Shown here one piece after another: positions 8,467-16,383 of a stretch of DNA of 64,000 nt (position 1 is its first letter; the number at the start of each line of letters is the position of its first letter). A model generated the notes under the pieces. The model was not told the DNA's origin. It was given only the letters and a program-made list of their open reading frames with translations, and searched no databases. The position numbers were made by a program, and so were the translations under genes. Origin of the DNA: Roseivirga seohaensis (lineage in GTDB: Bacteria > Bacteroidota > Bacteroidia > Cytophagales > Cyclobacteriaceae); NCBI RefSeq assembly GCF_001592945.1, contig NZ_LRPB01000001.1, positions 124,001 to 188,000 of the forward strand, read 5' to 3'.

Positions 8467-9447
8467 TTACCAACCCAATACGTATGCAAAAACCAATGGT
8501 GCCACAATTGTAGCGTCTGATTCAATAATGTATTTTGGTGTATCCATATCCAGTTTTCCCCAGGTGATTTTCTCATTTGGAACCGCACCAGAATAAGAAC
8601 CATAACTTGTAGTAGAATCTGAAATTTGGCAGAAGTAACTCCAGAAAGGAATTTTATCCATTTCCATATCTTGATAAAGCATTGGCACTACGCAGATAGG
8701 GAAATCACCAGCAATACCTCCACCAATTTGGAAGAAGCCCACTCCTTTTCCTTCTGAATTTTTAACGTACCAATCGGCCAAGAATGTCATGTACTCAATA
8801 CCCGACTTCATGGTGGAAGGCTTCAACTCACCTTTAATACAATAGGAAGCAAAAATATTTCCCATGGTAGAATCTTCCCAGCCTGGAACAATGATTGGAA
8901 TATTCTTTTGAGCCGCGGCCAACATCCAACTGTTGGCAGGATCGATTTCATAATATTGTTCTAAGTCACCAGAAAGTAACATTTTGTACATGTACTCATG
9001 CGGTAAAAATCTTTCGCCTGCTTCTTCGGCACCTTTCCATTGTTTAAAAATTTTAGACTGTAAACGTCTGAATGCTTCCTCTTCTGGAATACAGGTGTCT
9101 GTCACTCTATTCAATCCTTGCTCCAATAAATCCCACTCGTCTTGAGGGGTTAAATCTCTGTAATTCGGAACCCTTTTGTAATGCGAATGCGCTACAAGGT
9201 TCATAATGTCTTCTTCTAGGTTAGCACCCGTACATGAAATGATAGCTACCTTGTCTTGACGAATCATTTCAGCAAACGATTTTCCTAATTCTGCAGTACT
9301 CATAGCACCAGCAAGTGTCACCATCATTTTTCCGCCTTCAGCCAAGTGAGCATTGTAGCCTTTGGCGGCATCAACCAAACTGGCAGCGTTAAAGTGTAGG
9401 TAATGCTTTTCAATAAAATCGGATATCGGTTTCTGAGACATATTCAT
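8467..9447 (-). CDS. Deoxyhypusine synthase homologue (polyamine-related)
   Basis: A 326-residue member of the deoxyhypusine synthase family, with the Rossmann-like NAD core (VTLAGAMSTAELG, IISCTGANLEED, FQIGGGIAGDFP). The lysine that forms the covalent imine with the aminobutyl group in true DHS is retained in TWGKLD (Lys298). Bacteria lack the eIF5A substrate, so protein modification is unlikely; bacterial homologues are thought to transfer an aminobutyl group between small amines, making for example homospermidine or an agmatine conjugate. It is 16 bases upstream of the arginase-family gene and divergent from the arginine-decarboxylase-like gene. The exact reaction is not known from sequence. 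Confidence 0.87.
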   Translation of the reverse strand: MNMSQKPISDFIEKHYLHFNAASLVDAAKGYNAHLAEGGKMMVTLAGAMSTAELGKSFAEMIRQDKVAIISCTGANLEEDIMNLVAHSHYKRVPNYRDLTPQDEWDLLEQGLNRVTDTCIPEEEAFRRLQSKIFKQWKGAEEAGERFLPHEYMYKMLLSGDLEQYYEIDPANSWMLAAAQKNIPIIVPGWEDSTMGNIFASYCIKGELKPSTMKSGIEYMTFLADWYVKNSEGKGVGFFQIGGGIAGDFPICVVPMLYQDMEMDKIPFWSYFCQISDSTTSYGSYSGAVPNEKITWGKLDMDTPKYIIESDATIVAPLVFAYVLGW

Positions 9448-9803
9448 TTAATTTTTATACACGTTCTAGTTCTATTCAGATTAAATTTTGTCACTGAACG
9501 GCCTGCAATTTGCTAAAATTCGCTGACTATTTCATATTCAAAAACCATTCTCTGAAAGCTCTCTAATCTATCTTTTTCATACAAGCTCAGAAAAAGAAGT
9601 GGGGAAAGCAAAATAGCCCTACAAGTAATTTATTATCAATTTATTAAGCTTAAAGCCCCAGCAAACACCTAAAAGCATTTAGCTTATAATAAGCCCGAGC
9701 ATATTTTTTTTTGACTTATGAATTAACATTTGATTGGCAAGCTTTCTTTTAAAAGTTTAGAAATTTCTAATATTGCACCTTTCGAATTATGTAAAAGTGG
9801 TAG
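9448..9803. promoter_or_regulatory. Divergent intergenic region between the two polyamine genes
   Basis: This 356-base AT-rich gap holds no ORF. It must carry promoters for both divergent genes. A TAATATTG box at 9768-9775 resembles the Bacteroidota -7 element and would serve the plus-strand gene at 9804; no well-spaced -33 element was found. A 13-base palindrome (GCTTAT-A-ATAAGC) lies at 9682-9694 and TTAAGCTTAA at 9644-9653, either of which could be an operator. No riboswitch fold was recognised. Confidence 0.45.
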
Positions 9804-11189
9804 ATGAAAAGTTATTTTGACCTTATTGACCAGACCTTTGATTTCCCTACAGAAGAATTTAAGGTGAATGGCAAATACTTAGAATTTCACGATGTTCCAT
9901 TGAAGGACATTATTAAAGAACACGGAACGCCATTAAGGTTAACTTATCTACCCAAGATTTCGGAAAATATACAGAAAGCTAAAAAGTGGTTTGAAACCTC
10001 TATTAAGAAACACAAATACCAAGGGAGCTATACTTATTGCTATTGCACCAAATCATCTCACTTTAGTTTTGTGTTGGACGAAACCATTAAAAATGGTTGT
10101 CAAATAGAAACTTCTTCCGCTTTCGATATTCCAATTGTGAGAAGTTTACACGCCAAAGGGAAAATTGACAAAGATATTCTAATTGTGTGTAATGGTTTTA
10201 AAAGACCACTTTACACCCAATATATTTCAGAATTGATTAATGACGGATTTACCAATTGTATTCCTGTATTAGACAACATGAATGAGTTGGATGTGTATAA
10301 AGATTTGATCAATGAGGATTTTCAAGTGGCTATTCGTGTAGCGGCCGATGAAGAGCCAAATTTCGAGTTCTATACATCGCGTTTGGGAATTCGCTATGGT
10401 GACATTACCAATTATTACAAAGAACATATTGAAGGAAGCCGAGCGTCATTAAAAATGCTGCACTTCTTTATTAATACTGGAATTAAGGATACCGCTTATT
10501 ACTGGAGCGAATTGAGCCGTTTTATGTATAAATATTGCGAGCTTAAAAAGATATGCCCAACACTAGATACAGTGGATATTGGCGGAGGTTTCCCGATCAA
10601 AACTTCGCTTACATTCGAATATGACTACCAATATATGGTAGATCAAATTGTGGAAAATATCAAATGGATTTGTAATAAGAGCAATGTTCCTGTTCCGAAT
10701 ATTATTACTGAATTTGGAAGCTTTACTGTAGGCGAAAGTGGTGCGTTTATCTACTCTATTCTTGATCAGAAATTACAAAACGACAAAGAGCTTTGGTATA
10801 TGATTGATGGTTCATTCATTACTCATTTACCTGATGCTTGGGGTTTAAGCCAAAAGTATATTCTACTGGCCATCAATAAATGGGATCATCCTTTCCATAA
10901 AGTAAATATGGGTGGGCTTACTTGCGACAGTATGGATTACTATAACTCCGAAGCCCATACTTCTGAAGTGTTTATGCCGCTAATTGAAGAAGACGAAAAC
11001 CTCTATGTTGGTTTCTTCCACACTGGCGCTTACCAAGAGTCATTAGGTGGTTATGGTGGTATTCAGCATTGTTTAATTCCTGCGCCTAAACACGTTTTGA
11101 TTGACCATGATGAAAATGGAAAAATCAGAAGTCGTGTATTTGCAGAAGAACAAGTGGAAGAAAGTATGTTGAAGACTTTAGGATACTAA
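9804..11189 (+). CDS. speA: Arginine decarboxylase-like PLP enzyme (fold type III)
   Basis: Cytoplasmic PLP enzyme of 461 residues in the alanine racemase/ornithine decarboxylase fold. Lys83 in YCTKSS occupies the PLP-lysine position, DIGGGFP is the phosphate-binding glycine loop, and GGLTCDSMDYY near the end supplies the active-site cysteine of the decarboxylases. It is shorter than E. coli SpeA (about 660) and resembles the compact arginine-decarboxylase group found in Bacteroidota. It would convert arginine to agmatine and feed the divergent ureohydrolase and deoxyhypusine-synthase homologue. Another basic amino acid or carboxy-polyamine substrate cannot be excluded. Confidence 0.82.
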   Translation: MKSYFDLIDQTFDFPTEEFKVNGKYLEFHDVPLKDIIKEHGTPLRLTYLPKISENIQKAKKWFETSIKKHKYQGSYTYCYCTKSSHFSFVLDETIKNGCQIETSSAFDIPIVRSLHAKGKIDKDILIVCNGFKRPLYTQYISELINDGFTNCIPVLDNMNELDVYKDLINEDFQVAIRVAADEEPNFEFYTSRLGIRYGDITNYYKEHIEGSRASLKMLHFFINTGIKDTAYYWSELSRFMYKYCELKKICPTLDTVDIGGGFPIKTSLTFEYDYQYMVDQIVENIKWICNKSNVPVPNIITEFGSFTVGESGAFIYSILDQKLQNDKELWYMIDGSFITHLPDAWGLSQKYILLAINKWDHPFHKVNMGGLTCDSMDYYNSEAHTSEVFMPLIEEDENLYVGFFHTGAYQESLGGYGGIQHCLIPAPKHVLIDHDENGKIRSRVFAEEQVEESMLKTLGY

Positions 11190-11191
11190 AA

Positions 11192-11255
11192 GGTGTTGAG
11201 GTGTTGAAGTATTGACGTGCGGAAGTGTTGAGGTATTGAGGTGCAAAAGTAATTA
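11192..11255. repeat. Degenerate 8-base tandem repeat
   Basis: Two bases after the decarboxylase stop there are eight consecutive 8-base units: GGTGTTGA, GGTGTTGA, AGTATTGA, CGTGCGGA, AGTGTTGA, GGTATTGA, GGTGCAAA, AGTAATTA. The first six fit RGTRTTGA with few changes. The same GAGTATTGA core recurs as a tandem at 15817-15844. Confidence 0.75.
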
Positions 11256-11263
11256 GCCTTCAT

Positions 11264-11311
11264 CAAAAAAAATATCGGGGACTAGGTTGCATTGGCAGCT
11301 TAGTCCCCGAT
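11264..11311 (-). terminator. Strong intrinsic terminator of the arsC-like gene
   Basis: Arms 11274-11290 and 11295-11311 pair over 17 base pairs (11 perfect outer pairs, ATCGGGGACTA with TAGTCCCCGAT, then six including G-U) around a 4-base loop. On the minus strand the hairpin is followed at once by TATTTTTTTT. It begins 6 bases after the stop of the minus-strand gene. Read on the plus strand, the tail is TTTAGTTT, so it may also stop the decarboxylase transcript. Confidence 0.9.
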
Positions 11312-11316
11312 TTAGT

Positions 11317-11658
11317 TTAAAACAAACTCTTTACATTTTCTGGTGGGCGACCTAGAACAGCTTTATCTCCTTTTACCACAATAGGCCTTTCTATAAGGTT
11401 AGGATATTCCACCATCGCTGCAATCCACTCATCTTCATTTAGCGTTTTGCCCTTGAATTGCTCTTTATAAATCGCTTCTGATTTACGAACGATTTCTTCA
11501 GCCTTCATTCCTAGTTTTTTTAGAATTTCACGCAGTTGATCTTCAGATGGAGTGTCTTTTAAATACTCTACTATGGTAAGCATTTCACCACTTTCTTCAA
11601 TTAACTGAAGTGTTTGCCTGCTTTTTTGGCAGCGTGGATTATGATATATTTTCAACAT
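11317..11658 (-). CDS. arsC: ArsC/Spx-family thioredoxin-fold reductase
   Basis: A 113-residue cytoplasmic ArsC-family protein. HNPRCQKSRQTL contains the catalytic cysteine (Cys10) in the CxxSR-like setting, and ERPIVVKGDKAVLGRPPE is the conserved C-terminal segment with the arginines that bind the oxyanion. This matches glutaredoxin-dependent arsenate reductases of the ArsC/YffB type. No other arsenic gene (arsR, arsB, acr3) is nearby, so arsenate may not be the true substrate; YffB-like roles are equally possible. It stands alone and ends at a strong terminator. Confidence 0.85.
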   Translation of the reverse strand: MLKIYHNPRCQKSRQTLQLIEESGEMLTIVEYLKDTPSEDQLREILKKLGMKAEEIVRKSEAIYKEQFKGKTLNEDEWIAAMVEYPNLIERPIVVKGDKAVLGRPPENVKSLF

Positions 11659-11748
11659 AATTAAAGGTTTTAAATTTCTAATTGAGCAATTTTAAAGTAT
11701 GCTGTTTATTCAAAAATCAGCTTGATCTAACACTTCAAAAATAGAAAT

Positions 11749-12282
11749 ATGACCGCTGACTTACGTTATCCAATCGGAAAATTTGATCCTCCTGCCAATA
11801 TTACGCTTTCTGATATTGACGGATATATTAACAGAATAAAAGACACGCCTGAAAAACTCAAAAAAACGATTGAAGGTTTTACAGAAGAGCAACTCAATAC
11901 GCCTTATCGACCTGAGGGCTGGACGGTTAGGCAGGTAATTCACCACATAGCAGATAGCCATATGAATGCTTATATCCGTTTCCATTGGGCTTTAACCGAA
12001 AATTCTCCTCGAATAAAAGCCTATGATGAGAAAGCTTGGGCGGAACTATCCTATCAGAATCATGTGCCTTTAGAGGTTTCTTTAAACCTACTCACAAACT
12101 TACATGAGCGTTGGATTCATTTACTAAAAAACATGTCGGAAGAAGATTTCAGTCGGAAATACATTCATCCAGAAGGAGACAAGGTTTATGTACTCAGAAC
12201 AGTTGCGGCCATGTATGCATGGCATGGTGACCACCATACGGCACATATTACTTCATTAAGAGAAAGAATGGGCTGGAAATAG
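11749..12282 (+). CDS. DinB/YfiT-family metal-dependent transferase or hydrolase
   Basis: A 177-residue four-helix-bundle protein of the DinB superfamily, YfiT group. The three metal-binding histidines are visible in QVIHHIADSH and in YAWHGDHHTAHI near the C-terminus. The opening DLRYPIGKF is a hallmark of YfiT proteins. Family members include bacillithiol S-transferases and uncharacterised hydrolases; Bacteroidota can use bacillithiol, so a thiol-transfer detoxification role is plausible but inferred. It is a single gene followed by a palindromic repeat element. Confidence 0.85.
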   Translation: MTADLRYPIGKFDPPANITLSDIDGYINRIKDTPEKLKKTIEGFTEEQLNTPYRPEGWTVRQVIHHIADSHMNAYIRFHWALTENSPRIKAYDEKAWAELSYQNHVPLEVSLNLLTNLHERWIHLLKNMSEEDFSRKYIHPEGDKVYVLRTVAAMYAWHGDHHTAHITSLRERMGWK

Positions 12283-12291
12283 CGGTACAAA

Positions 12292-12358
12292 AACTCTCCA
12301 AAAGTTATTAATATATTATCAGCTTGTTGTACACTAAAACACAAACTCTTTGAGAGTT
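12292..12358. repeat. Interspersed palindromic element, copy A
   Basis: Left arm AACTCTCCAAAAGTT (12292-12306), 37-base interior, right arm AACTCTTTGAGAGTT (12344-12358), which has two changes from the other right arms. The element begins 10 bases after the YfiT-like stop. It belongs to a five-copy family in this window (others near 19125, 20091, 41451, 42893). Confidence 0.75.
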
Positions 12359-12420
12359 ACTTAATAAACTGGAAATAGATTTTGGTACTTTAGTACGACC
12401 ATCAAACTCAAAAAAAGAAA

Positions 12421-12810
12421 ATGAGCGATACCAAAAAATCAATTTACGGAACCATCGGTTGGTTTGATTTAACTGTACCCAACGCCACAGAAGTAAAAGA
12501 CTTTTACGCCAAAGTAACGGAATGGAAACCTGAGCCTGTCTCGATGGGTGAATATGATGACTACAACATGACTGCCAATGGTGAACCTAAAGCAGGTGTA
12601 TGCCATAAACGTGGGGGCAATAGCGACATTCCTTCTCAATGGATGATGTACATTAATGTTCGAGATTTAGACCATAGCAGGTCGGAATGCACGGCCAATG
12701 GTGGAAAATTGGTTACGGATATCAAGAGTGCTGGCAGTATGGGGCGCTATTGTTTTATCGAGGACCCAGCAGGCGCAGTTTGTGCACTTTTTGAACCAAA
12801 AGAGGCTTAG
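12421..12810 (+). CDS. VOC-family (glyoxalase/bleomycin-resistance fold) protein
   Basis: A 129-residue protein with the paired beta-alpha-beta-beta-beta modules of the vicinal oxygen chelate fold: GTIGWFDLTVPNATEVKDFYAKV opens the first module and MMYINVRDLDHSRSECTANGG the second, ending in FIEDPAGAVCALFEPKE, the usual last strand. Members bind a divalent metal and act as lyases, dioxygenases or resistance proteins. The substrate cannot be told. No operon partner is evident; the next gene starts 84 bases later. Confidence 0.85.
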   Translation: MSDTKKSIYGTIGWFDLTVPNATEVKDFYAKVTEWKPEPVSMGEYDDYNMTANGEPKAGVCHKRGGNSDIPSQWMMYINVRDLDHSRSECTANGGKLVTDIKSAGSMGRYCFIEDPAGAVCALFEPKEA

Positions 12811-12894
12811 TGTTATCCATATTCAAAACTGGAGGATCAAGCAGCAATCCGAAAAAGAAATTTCTTCGTAAGTTTATTTTTCCAAAACCAACCT

Positions 12895-13698
12895 ATGAAA
12901 GCCCTTTTCCCACTCGTATTTCTCTTCTTCGGTTCGAATACCAATCCTGAACCCAACTGCATAGAATGTGATCAAGACCGACAGTACATATGTGCTTCAA
13001 ACACCTTGGCCATGAATTTCAAGCTGTGCATGGATATGGCCGAAGTATCTGGACGGATGTACAAAATCTATCTGTTAGACCTGAAAAAGGAGTATGGTGT
13101 CACTGGGGCTGAATACACCTCTAGCTTACCCGATTGGAAACTTTGGGAGCAGCTTTACCCGGGGAAAACTGCTACTGAAATTTCTGAATTATTCTTTGAA
13201 ACCACCACTTTTGCTTTGGCTCCAATGGTGGGCGTTAGCTACGACCAAGCGGTAAAGTTTGCAGCTTGGAGAACGGAAGCTTTCCAGAAAGAGCTAGACA
13301 GTATGGACGAAAGGGACAGAGCGGATTTTCCTAAAAAGTTTGAATTCAGATTACCCACTCCAGCCGAGTGGTCTAGAATGAGATTTATGACCCAAGAAAA
13401 GGGTATGCTTAAACAAGTGGATAAAATTGCCTCGGCTTATGAAAAGGAGTTCAAAACAAGTAAAAATGATGTACTGAGCAGCAGCAATAAAGTCCACGAT
13501 GTTTTCTACAACATGGATCAAAAGCTAGGCTTATTCGGCTTACACGACAATGTAGCTGAAATGACTTCTGAAAAAGGAATAGCCATGGGCGGAAGTTGGA
13601 ACAACAAAAGCACCGGAGCCGACTTCAATAAAAAATCGGAATACAGCGCCCCTCAGGCTTGGTTAGGTTTCAGATGTATTTTTGAAATTATTGAGTAA
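12895..13698 (+). CDS. Secreted SUMF/FGE-like protein without catalytic cysteines
   Basis: A 267-residue protein with a short N-terminal signal sequence, then a formylglycine-generating-enzyme fold: MVGVSYDQAVKFAAW, FRLPTPAEWSRMRF, GLFGLHDNVAEMT and MGGSWNN...LGFRC are the successive family motifs. The paired cysteines that oxidise the substrate in true FGE are absent from the segment between GGSW and GFRC, so it is probably a structural or binding protein, like GldJ/GldK of the Bacteroidota gliding and type IX secretion machinery, though shorter. The next gene begins directly after its stop codon, suggesting a two-gene unit. Confidence 0.8.
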   Translation: MKALFPLVFLFFGSNTNPEPNCIECDQDRQYICASNTLAMNFKLCMDMAEVSGRMYKIYLLDLKKEYGVTGAEYTSSLPDWKLWEQLYPGKTATEISELFFETTTFALAPMVGVSYDQAVKFAAWRTEAFQKELDSMDERDRADFPKKFEFRLPTPAEWSRMRFMTQEKGMLKQVDKIASAYEKEFKTSKNDVLSSSNKVHDVFYNMDQKLGLFGLHDNVAEMTSEKGIAMGGSWNNKSTGADFNKKSEYSAPQAWLGFRCIFEIIE

Positions 13699-14310
13699 AT
13701 GAAGGGTTTTGTAAAACGGGCATTCAGCAACCTATTATCGGGTACGGCTTCGTTTTTCTTCATCTTTTCAATTCTACTTTTTTTACCTACATGGGGTGGC
13801 TCTCTTAGGTTTTTAGGCTACGCTTTAATCTATTCCTTACTAGCTCTTCTTTTTAGGAGGAAGACTAACCGTACTAAAAACAAAATCGGTATTCTAGCCT
13901 TGAGCTTTACCCTTCTCTTTTTTCTATATAGCTCTAGATCAATCGAAGTTCAGGTTGTAGGGGAACCCACTAACATCTATATATTAACGGATGTACCAAA
14001 TGCTCCTGAAATACATTCACATTTTCAATTGAAGAAAAAGCTAAAAATAGATTCAACATATATTCTTAAAACCTCATCTTCAGTCAAAGATATTGACCTA
14101 AAAATCAAAGTGATAAATGAATTAGGTAATAAAATTGGGTCAACTGGAACTGTTTATAGGTATGGAAAATGCCAAGATGCAGCTGCTCTTGTTTCTATTC
14201 AAACAATTTATCTTTTTGATTCTACTAAAGAAGAAAAACCAAGTCAACACATTTACTCTTCACTACTCAGTGAACAAGCGCAGTTATGTTCACCCTTGCT
14301 TAACCAATAA
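13699..14310 (+). CDS. Hypothetical membrane protein coupled to the SUMF-like gene
   Basis: Not recognised. This 203-residue protein has about three hydrophobic segments in its first 75 residues (roughly 14-30, 34-50, 58-74) and then a soluble, probably extracytoplasmic domain with predicted beta strands (residues 80-200) ending in TIYLFDS. Its ATG follows the stop of the SUMF-like gene with no gap, so the two are very likely co-translated and may work together at the envelope. No catalytic motif was seen. Confidence 0.75.
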   Translation: MKGFVKRAFSNLLSGTASFFFIFSILLFLPTWGGSLRFLGYALIYSLLALLFRRKTNRTKNKIGILALSFTLLFFLYSSRSIEVQVVGEPTNIYILTDVPNAPEIHSHFQLKKKLKIDSTYILKTSSSVKDIDLKIKVINELGNKIGSTGTVYRYGKCQDAAALVSIQTIYLFDSTKEEKPSQHIYSSLLSEQAQLCSPLLNQ

Positions 14311-14320
14311 TGTCTAAAAC

Positions 14321-15739
14321 TTATTTGTTAGTCTTCCTCAACTGCTCCAACATTCCTTTTAAATCTTGCTCAGAGAAAACCTTTCTACCTAAAACTAGCG
14401 TATTGATCGCTTGAGTGTTGGTAATATCTTCCAACGGATTGGCATTAAGAATGAGTAAATCCGAAGATTTACCAGTCTCCACCGAACCATAGAAATTTTC
14501 CATTTTCATGAATTTAGCACCATTGATAGTCGCGGTGCGAAGTGCTTCGGCAGGGGTTAAACCAGCCGCCACCAAAGCCGCTAATTCTTGGTGAAGCGAA
14601 ATGCCTTGGTAGACGTAGGAGTTAGACGCCCCCGAATCGGAACCCGCCAAAAGCGAAACTCCGGCAGCCTGCATTTTAGGAATCAGTTTTTCAAAAGTAC
14701 TGTTCAGCTCATGTCTTTCTGCAACGGCTTTTTCATTCGCTCGCATGGCACTTCTAATTCTCCCCTGATAAGTTTTGATAATTCCATCGCCTACATAATT
14801 CAAATATTCGTCATTTTCATGATTGTCCCTATCTAAATAGGAAAGCGTATTTCCAATATGTTTGGTAGGCACCACATAAGTATTGTTCGTTTTCAGCATT
14901 TCAAAAACGGTTTGCACCTGAGCCTCATCATATGTAGCAATCAGTTTATCCATAGAACCCCAAAAGCCAGCTTTTCCATCAATTACATCTTGTGTTATTT
15001 CTTTTTCTTCGGTCGAAGCCCCCTTCAGGATATAATAAAGATGTTCCACAGAACCCAAGCCTGCATTCACTGCATCTTCCAACATTACCGTAAAAGGCAT
15101 ATGGCCCGAAGTGGTAATTCCCCTTCTCTTTGCTTCTTCAATTATCCAGATGTAAGCTTCTTTAGAAATGGTACTGTCATAAATTTTAATAAAGTCCACC
15201 CCCATATTTTCGAGAGAATCCACCGCTTGAATTACCTCTTCCTTAGTCGTTACAGGAATCGAACCCGCCCATGTTGCACGTGGGCCATCTAGTTTTGGCC
15301 CCGAGGTAAAAATCACTGGACCATTAAGCTCACCTGACTTAATTTCTTCTCTCCACTTAAAAATCTCAGCAGTCATATCACCTCCAGCTTCGCGAACACC
15401 CGTAACGCCATTAGCAATAAATAAAGGGAGCAAGTTCTTATTCTCTTCAATCAATTCTTCCCCGCCTCTAAAATGCACATGCATGTCCCAAAGCCCAGGG
15501 GTAACGAATTTACCCGTAGCGTCAATGGTTTTGGCAGCGGTGTAGTCATTATTGCTTCCAGCTTCGCGAACAAAAATGATGGTGTCATTTCGAATTCCAA
15601 TTTGCTGATCAGGCATCAATTGCCCTGTTTTTACATCTACCACATTGGCATGATCAATCAGTATATCAAGCTTAGTTTTCTCTGAAGTGGAACAAGAAAA
15701 GAGAAAGACAATAAGGAGTAATAGAGAGAGTTTTTTCAT
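14321..15739 (-). CDS. Amidohydrolase-family lipoprotein
   Basis: A 472-residue metal-dependent hydrolase exported as a lipoprotein: the signal peptide ends in the lipobox LFSC (Cys16). Metal ligands are HVH in LWDMHVHFRGG, a probable carboxylated lysine in FIKIYDSTI, histidines in SGHMPF and SVEHLYY, and Asp in LAGSDSGA. These belong to the imidazolonepropionase/prolidase-like group of amidohydrolases, which act on cyclic amides, dipeptides or related compounds. The substrate is not evident. It converges with the hypothetical membrane gene, ending 10 bases from it. A second, non-lipidated relative lies at 46066. Confidence 0.88.
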   Translation of the reverse strand: MKKLSLLLLIVFLFSCSTSEKTKLDILIDHANVVDVKTGQLMPDQQIGIRNDTIIFVREAGSNNDYTAAKTIDATGKFVTPGLWDMHVHFRGGEELIEENKNLLPLFIANGVTGVREAGGDMTAEIFKWREEIKSGELNGPVIFTSGPKLDGPRATWAGSIPVTTKEEVIQAVDSLENMGVDFIKIYDSTISKEAYIWIIEEAKRRGITTSGHMPFTVMLEDAVNAGLGSVEHLYYILKGASTEEKEITQDVIDGKAGFWGSMDKLIATYDEAQVQTVFEMLKTNNTYVVPTKHIGNTLSYLDRDNHENDEYLNYVGDGIIKTYQGRIRSAMRANEKAVAERHELNSTFEKLIPKMQAAGVSLLAGSDSGASNSYVYQGISLHQELAALVAAGLTPAEALRTATINGAKFMKMENFYGSVETGKSSDLLILNANPLEDITNTQAINTLVLGRKVFSEQDLKGMLEQLRKTNK

Positions 15740-15816
15740 AGCTAGGTTTCGGAATAATACCCTAACCTATTCATTATTAAGCAGCTCTGAAATGGCTATT
15801 TTTTGAATGGCACTTT

Positions 15817-15844
15817 GGAGTATTGAGTATGGAGTATTGAGTAT
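15817..15844. repeat. Perfect 14-base tandem duplication
   Basis: GGAGTATTGAGTAT occurs twice head to tail (15817-15830 and 15831-15844) in the gap between the GNAT gene and the amidohydrolase. Each copy itself contains two near copies of GAGTAT. The unit resembles the 8-base repeat at 11192-11255. Confidence 0.85.
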
Positions 15845-15883
15845 ATAGAAATGGGCTTTCGTGACCTAGCAGATTGCCTCTCC

Positions 15884-16357
15884 TTATGCCTTCGAAACAA
15901 GCTTCAAACTCAGCTCATAAAACAACGTATCGATTGGGTTTCTCAAAAAGTCAGATGGAAGCTCTTTTTCAGAGATTTGCTCAAATCCGTGTTTGCAATA
16001 GAAACTTTGTGCGGCTTTAAATTGAGTCATCGTACCTAAATAGATATACTCAAGCTGATCTTTCGCGGATTCATCAATAGTAGTTTGGAGTAATTGTTTT
16101 GCAACGTTGTGAGTTGCACCTCGAAATTCCTTTTTGAGCATCATCTTCTTTAAAATTCCATACTCATGTTTAATGATCAAGGCTATAGTACCAATCACCT
16201 GACCATTGAACGTGGCCACCCAATACTTATCTGGAAAAACAGCCGAATTGCTTTTTCGTCCACCCATAATAGGCTCGGTAAACTCTTTTGCAATTTCTTG
16301 CATCATGCTATTAATACCCGCCTGATACTTCGGTTCGTATGGAACAATTTCGATCAT
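15884..16357 (-). CDS. GNAT-family N-acetyltransferase
   Basis: A 157-residue single-domain acetyltransferase. The strand beginning YWVATFNGQVIGTIALI, the acetyl-CoA loop region KKEFRGATHNVAKQLLQ (a variant of the Q/R-x-x-G-x-G/A signature) and the terminal YLGTMTQFKAAQSFYCKHGFEQI are typical of GNAT proteins. It would transfer acetyl from acetyl-CoA to an amine on a small molecule or protein; the acceptor is unknown. It lies 26 bases after the end of the FMN-binding oxidase-like gene's stop and may be co-transcribed with it. Confidence 0.87.
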   Translation of the reverse strand: MIEIVPYEPKYQAGINSMMQEIAKEFTEPIMGGRKSNSAVFPDKYWVATFNGQVIGTIALIIKHEYGILKKMMLKKEFRGATHNVAKQLLQTTIDESAKDQLEYIYLGTMTQFKAAQSFYCKHGFEQISEKELPSDFLRNPIDTLFYELSLKLVSKA

Positions 16358-16383
16358 ATTATTCTCTAATGCGAGGAGGAAAT

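Noticed and set aside
14858-15292. 144-residue open frame on the plus strand
   Set aside because: It lies antisense within the lipoprotein amidohydrolase, whose metal ligands and lipobox are clear; the antisense translation shows no coherent fold and many Phe/His/Arg residues typical of a shadow frame.
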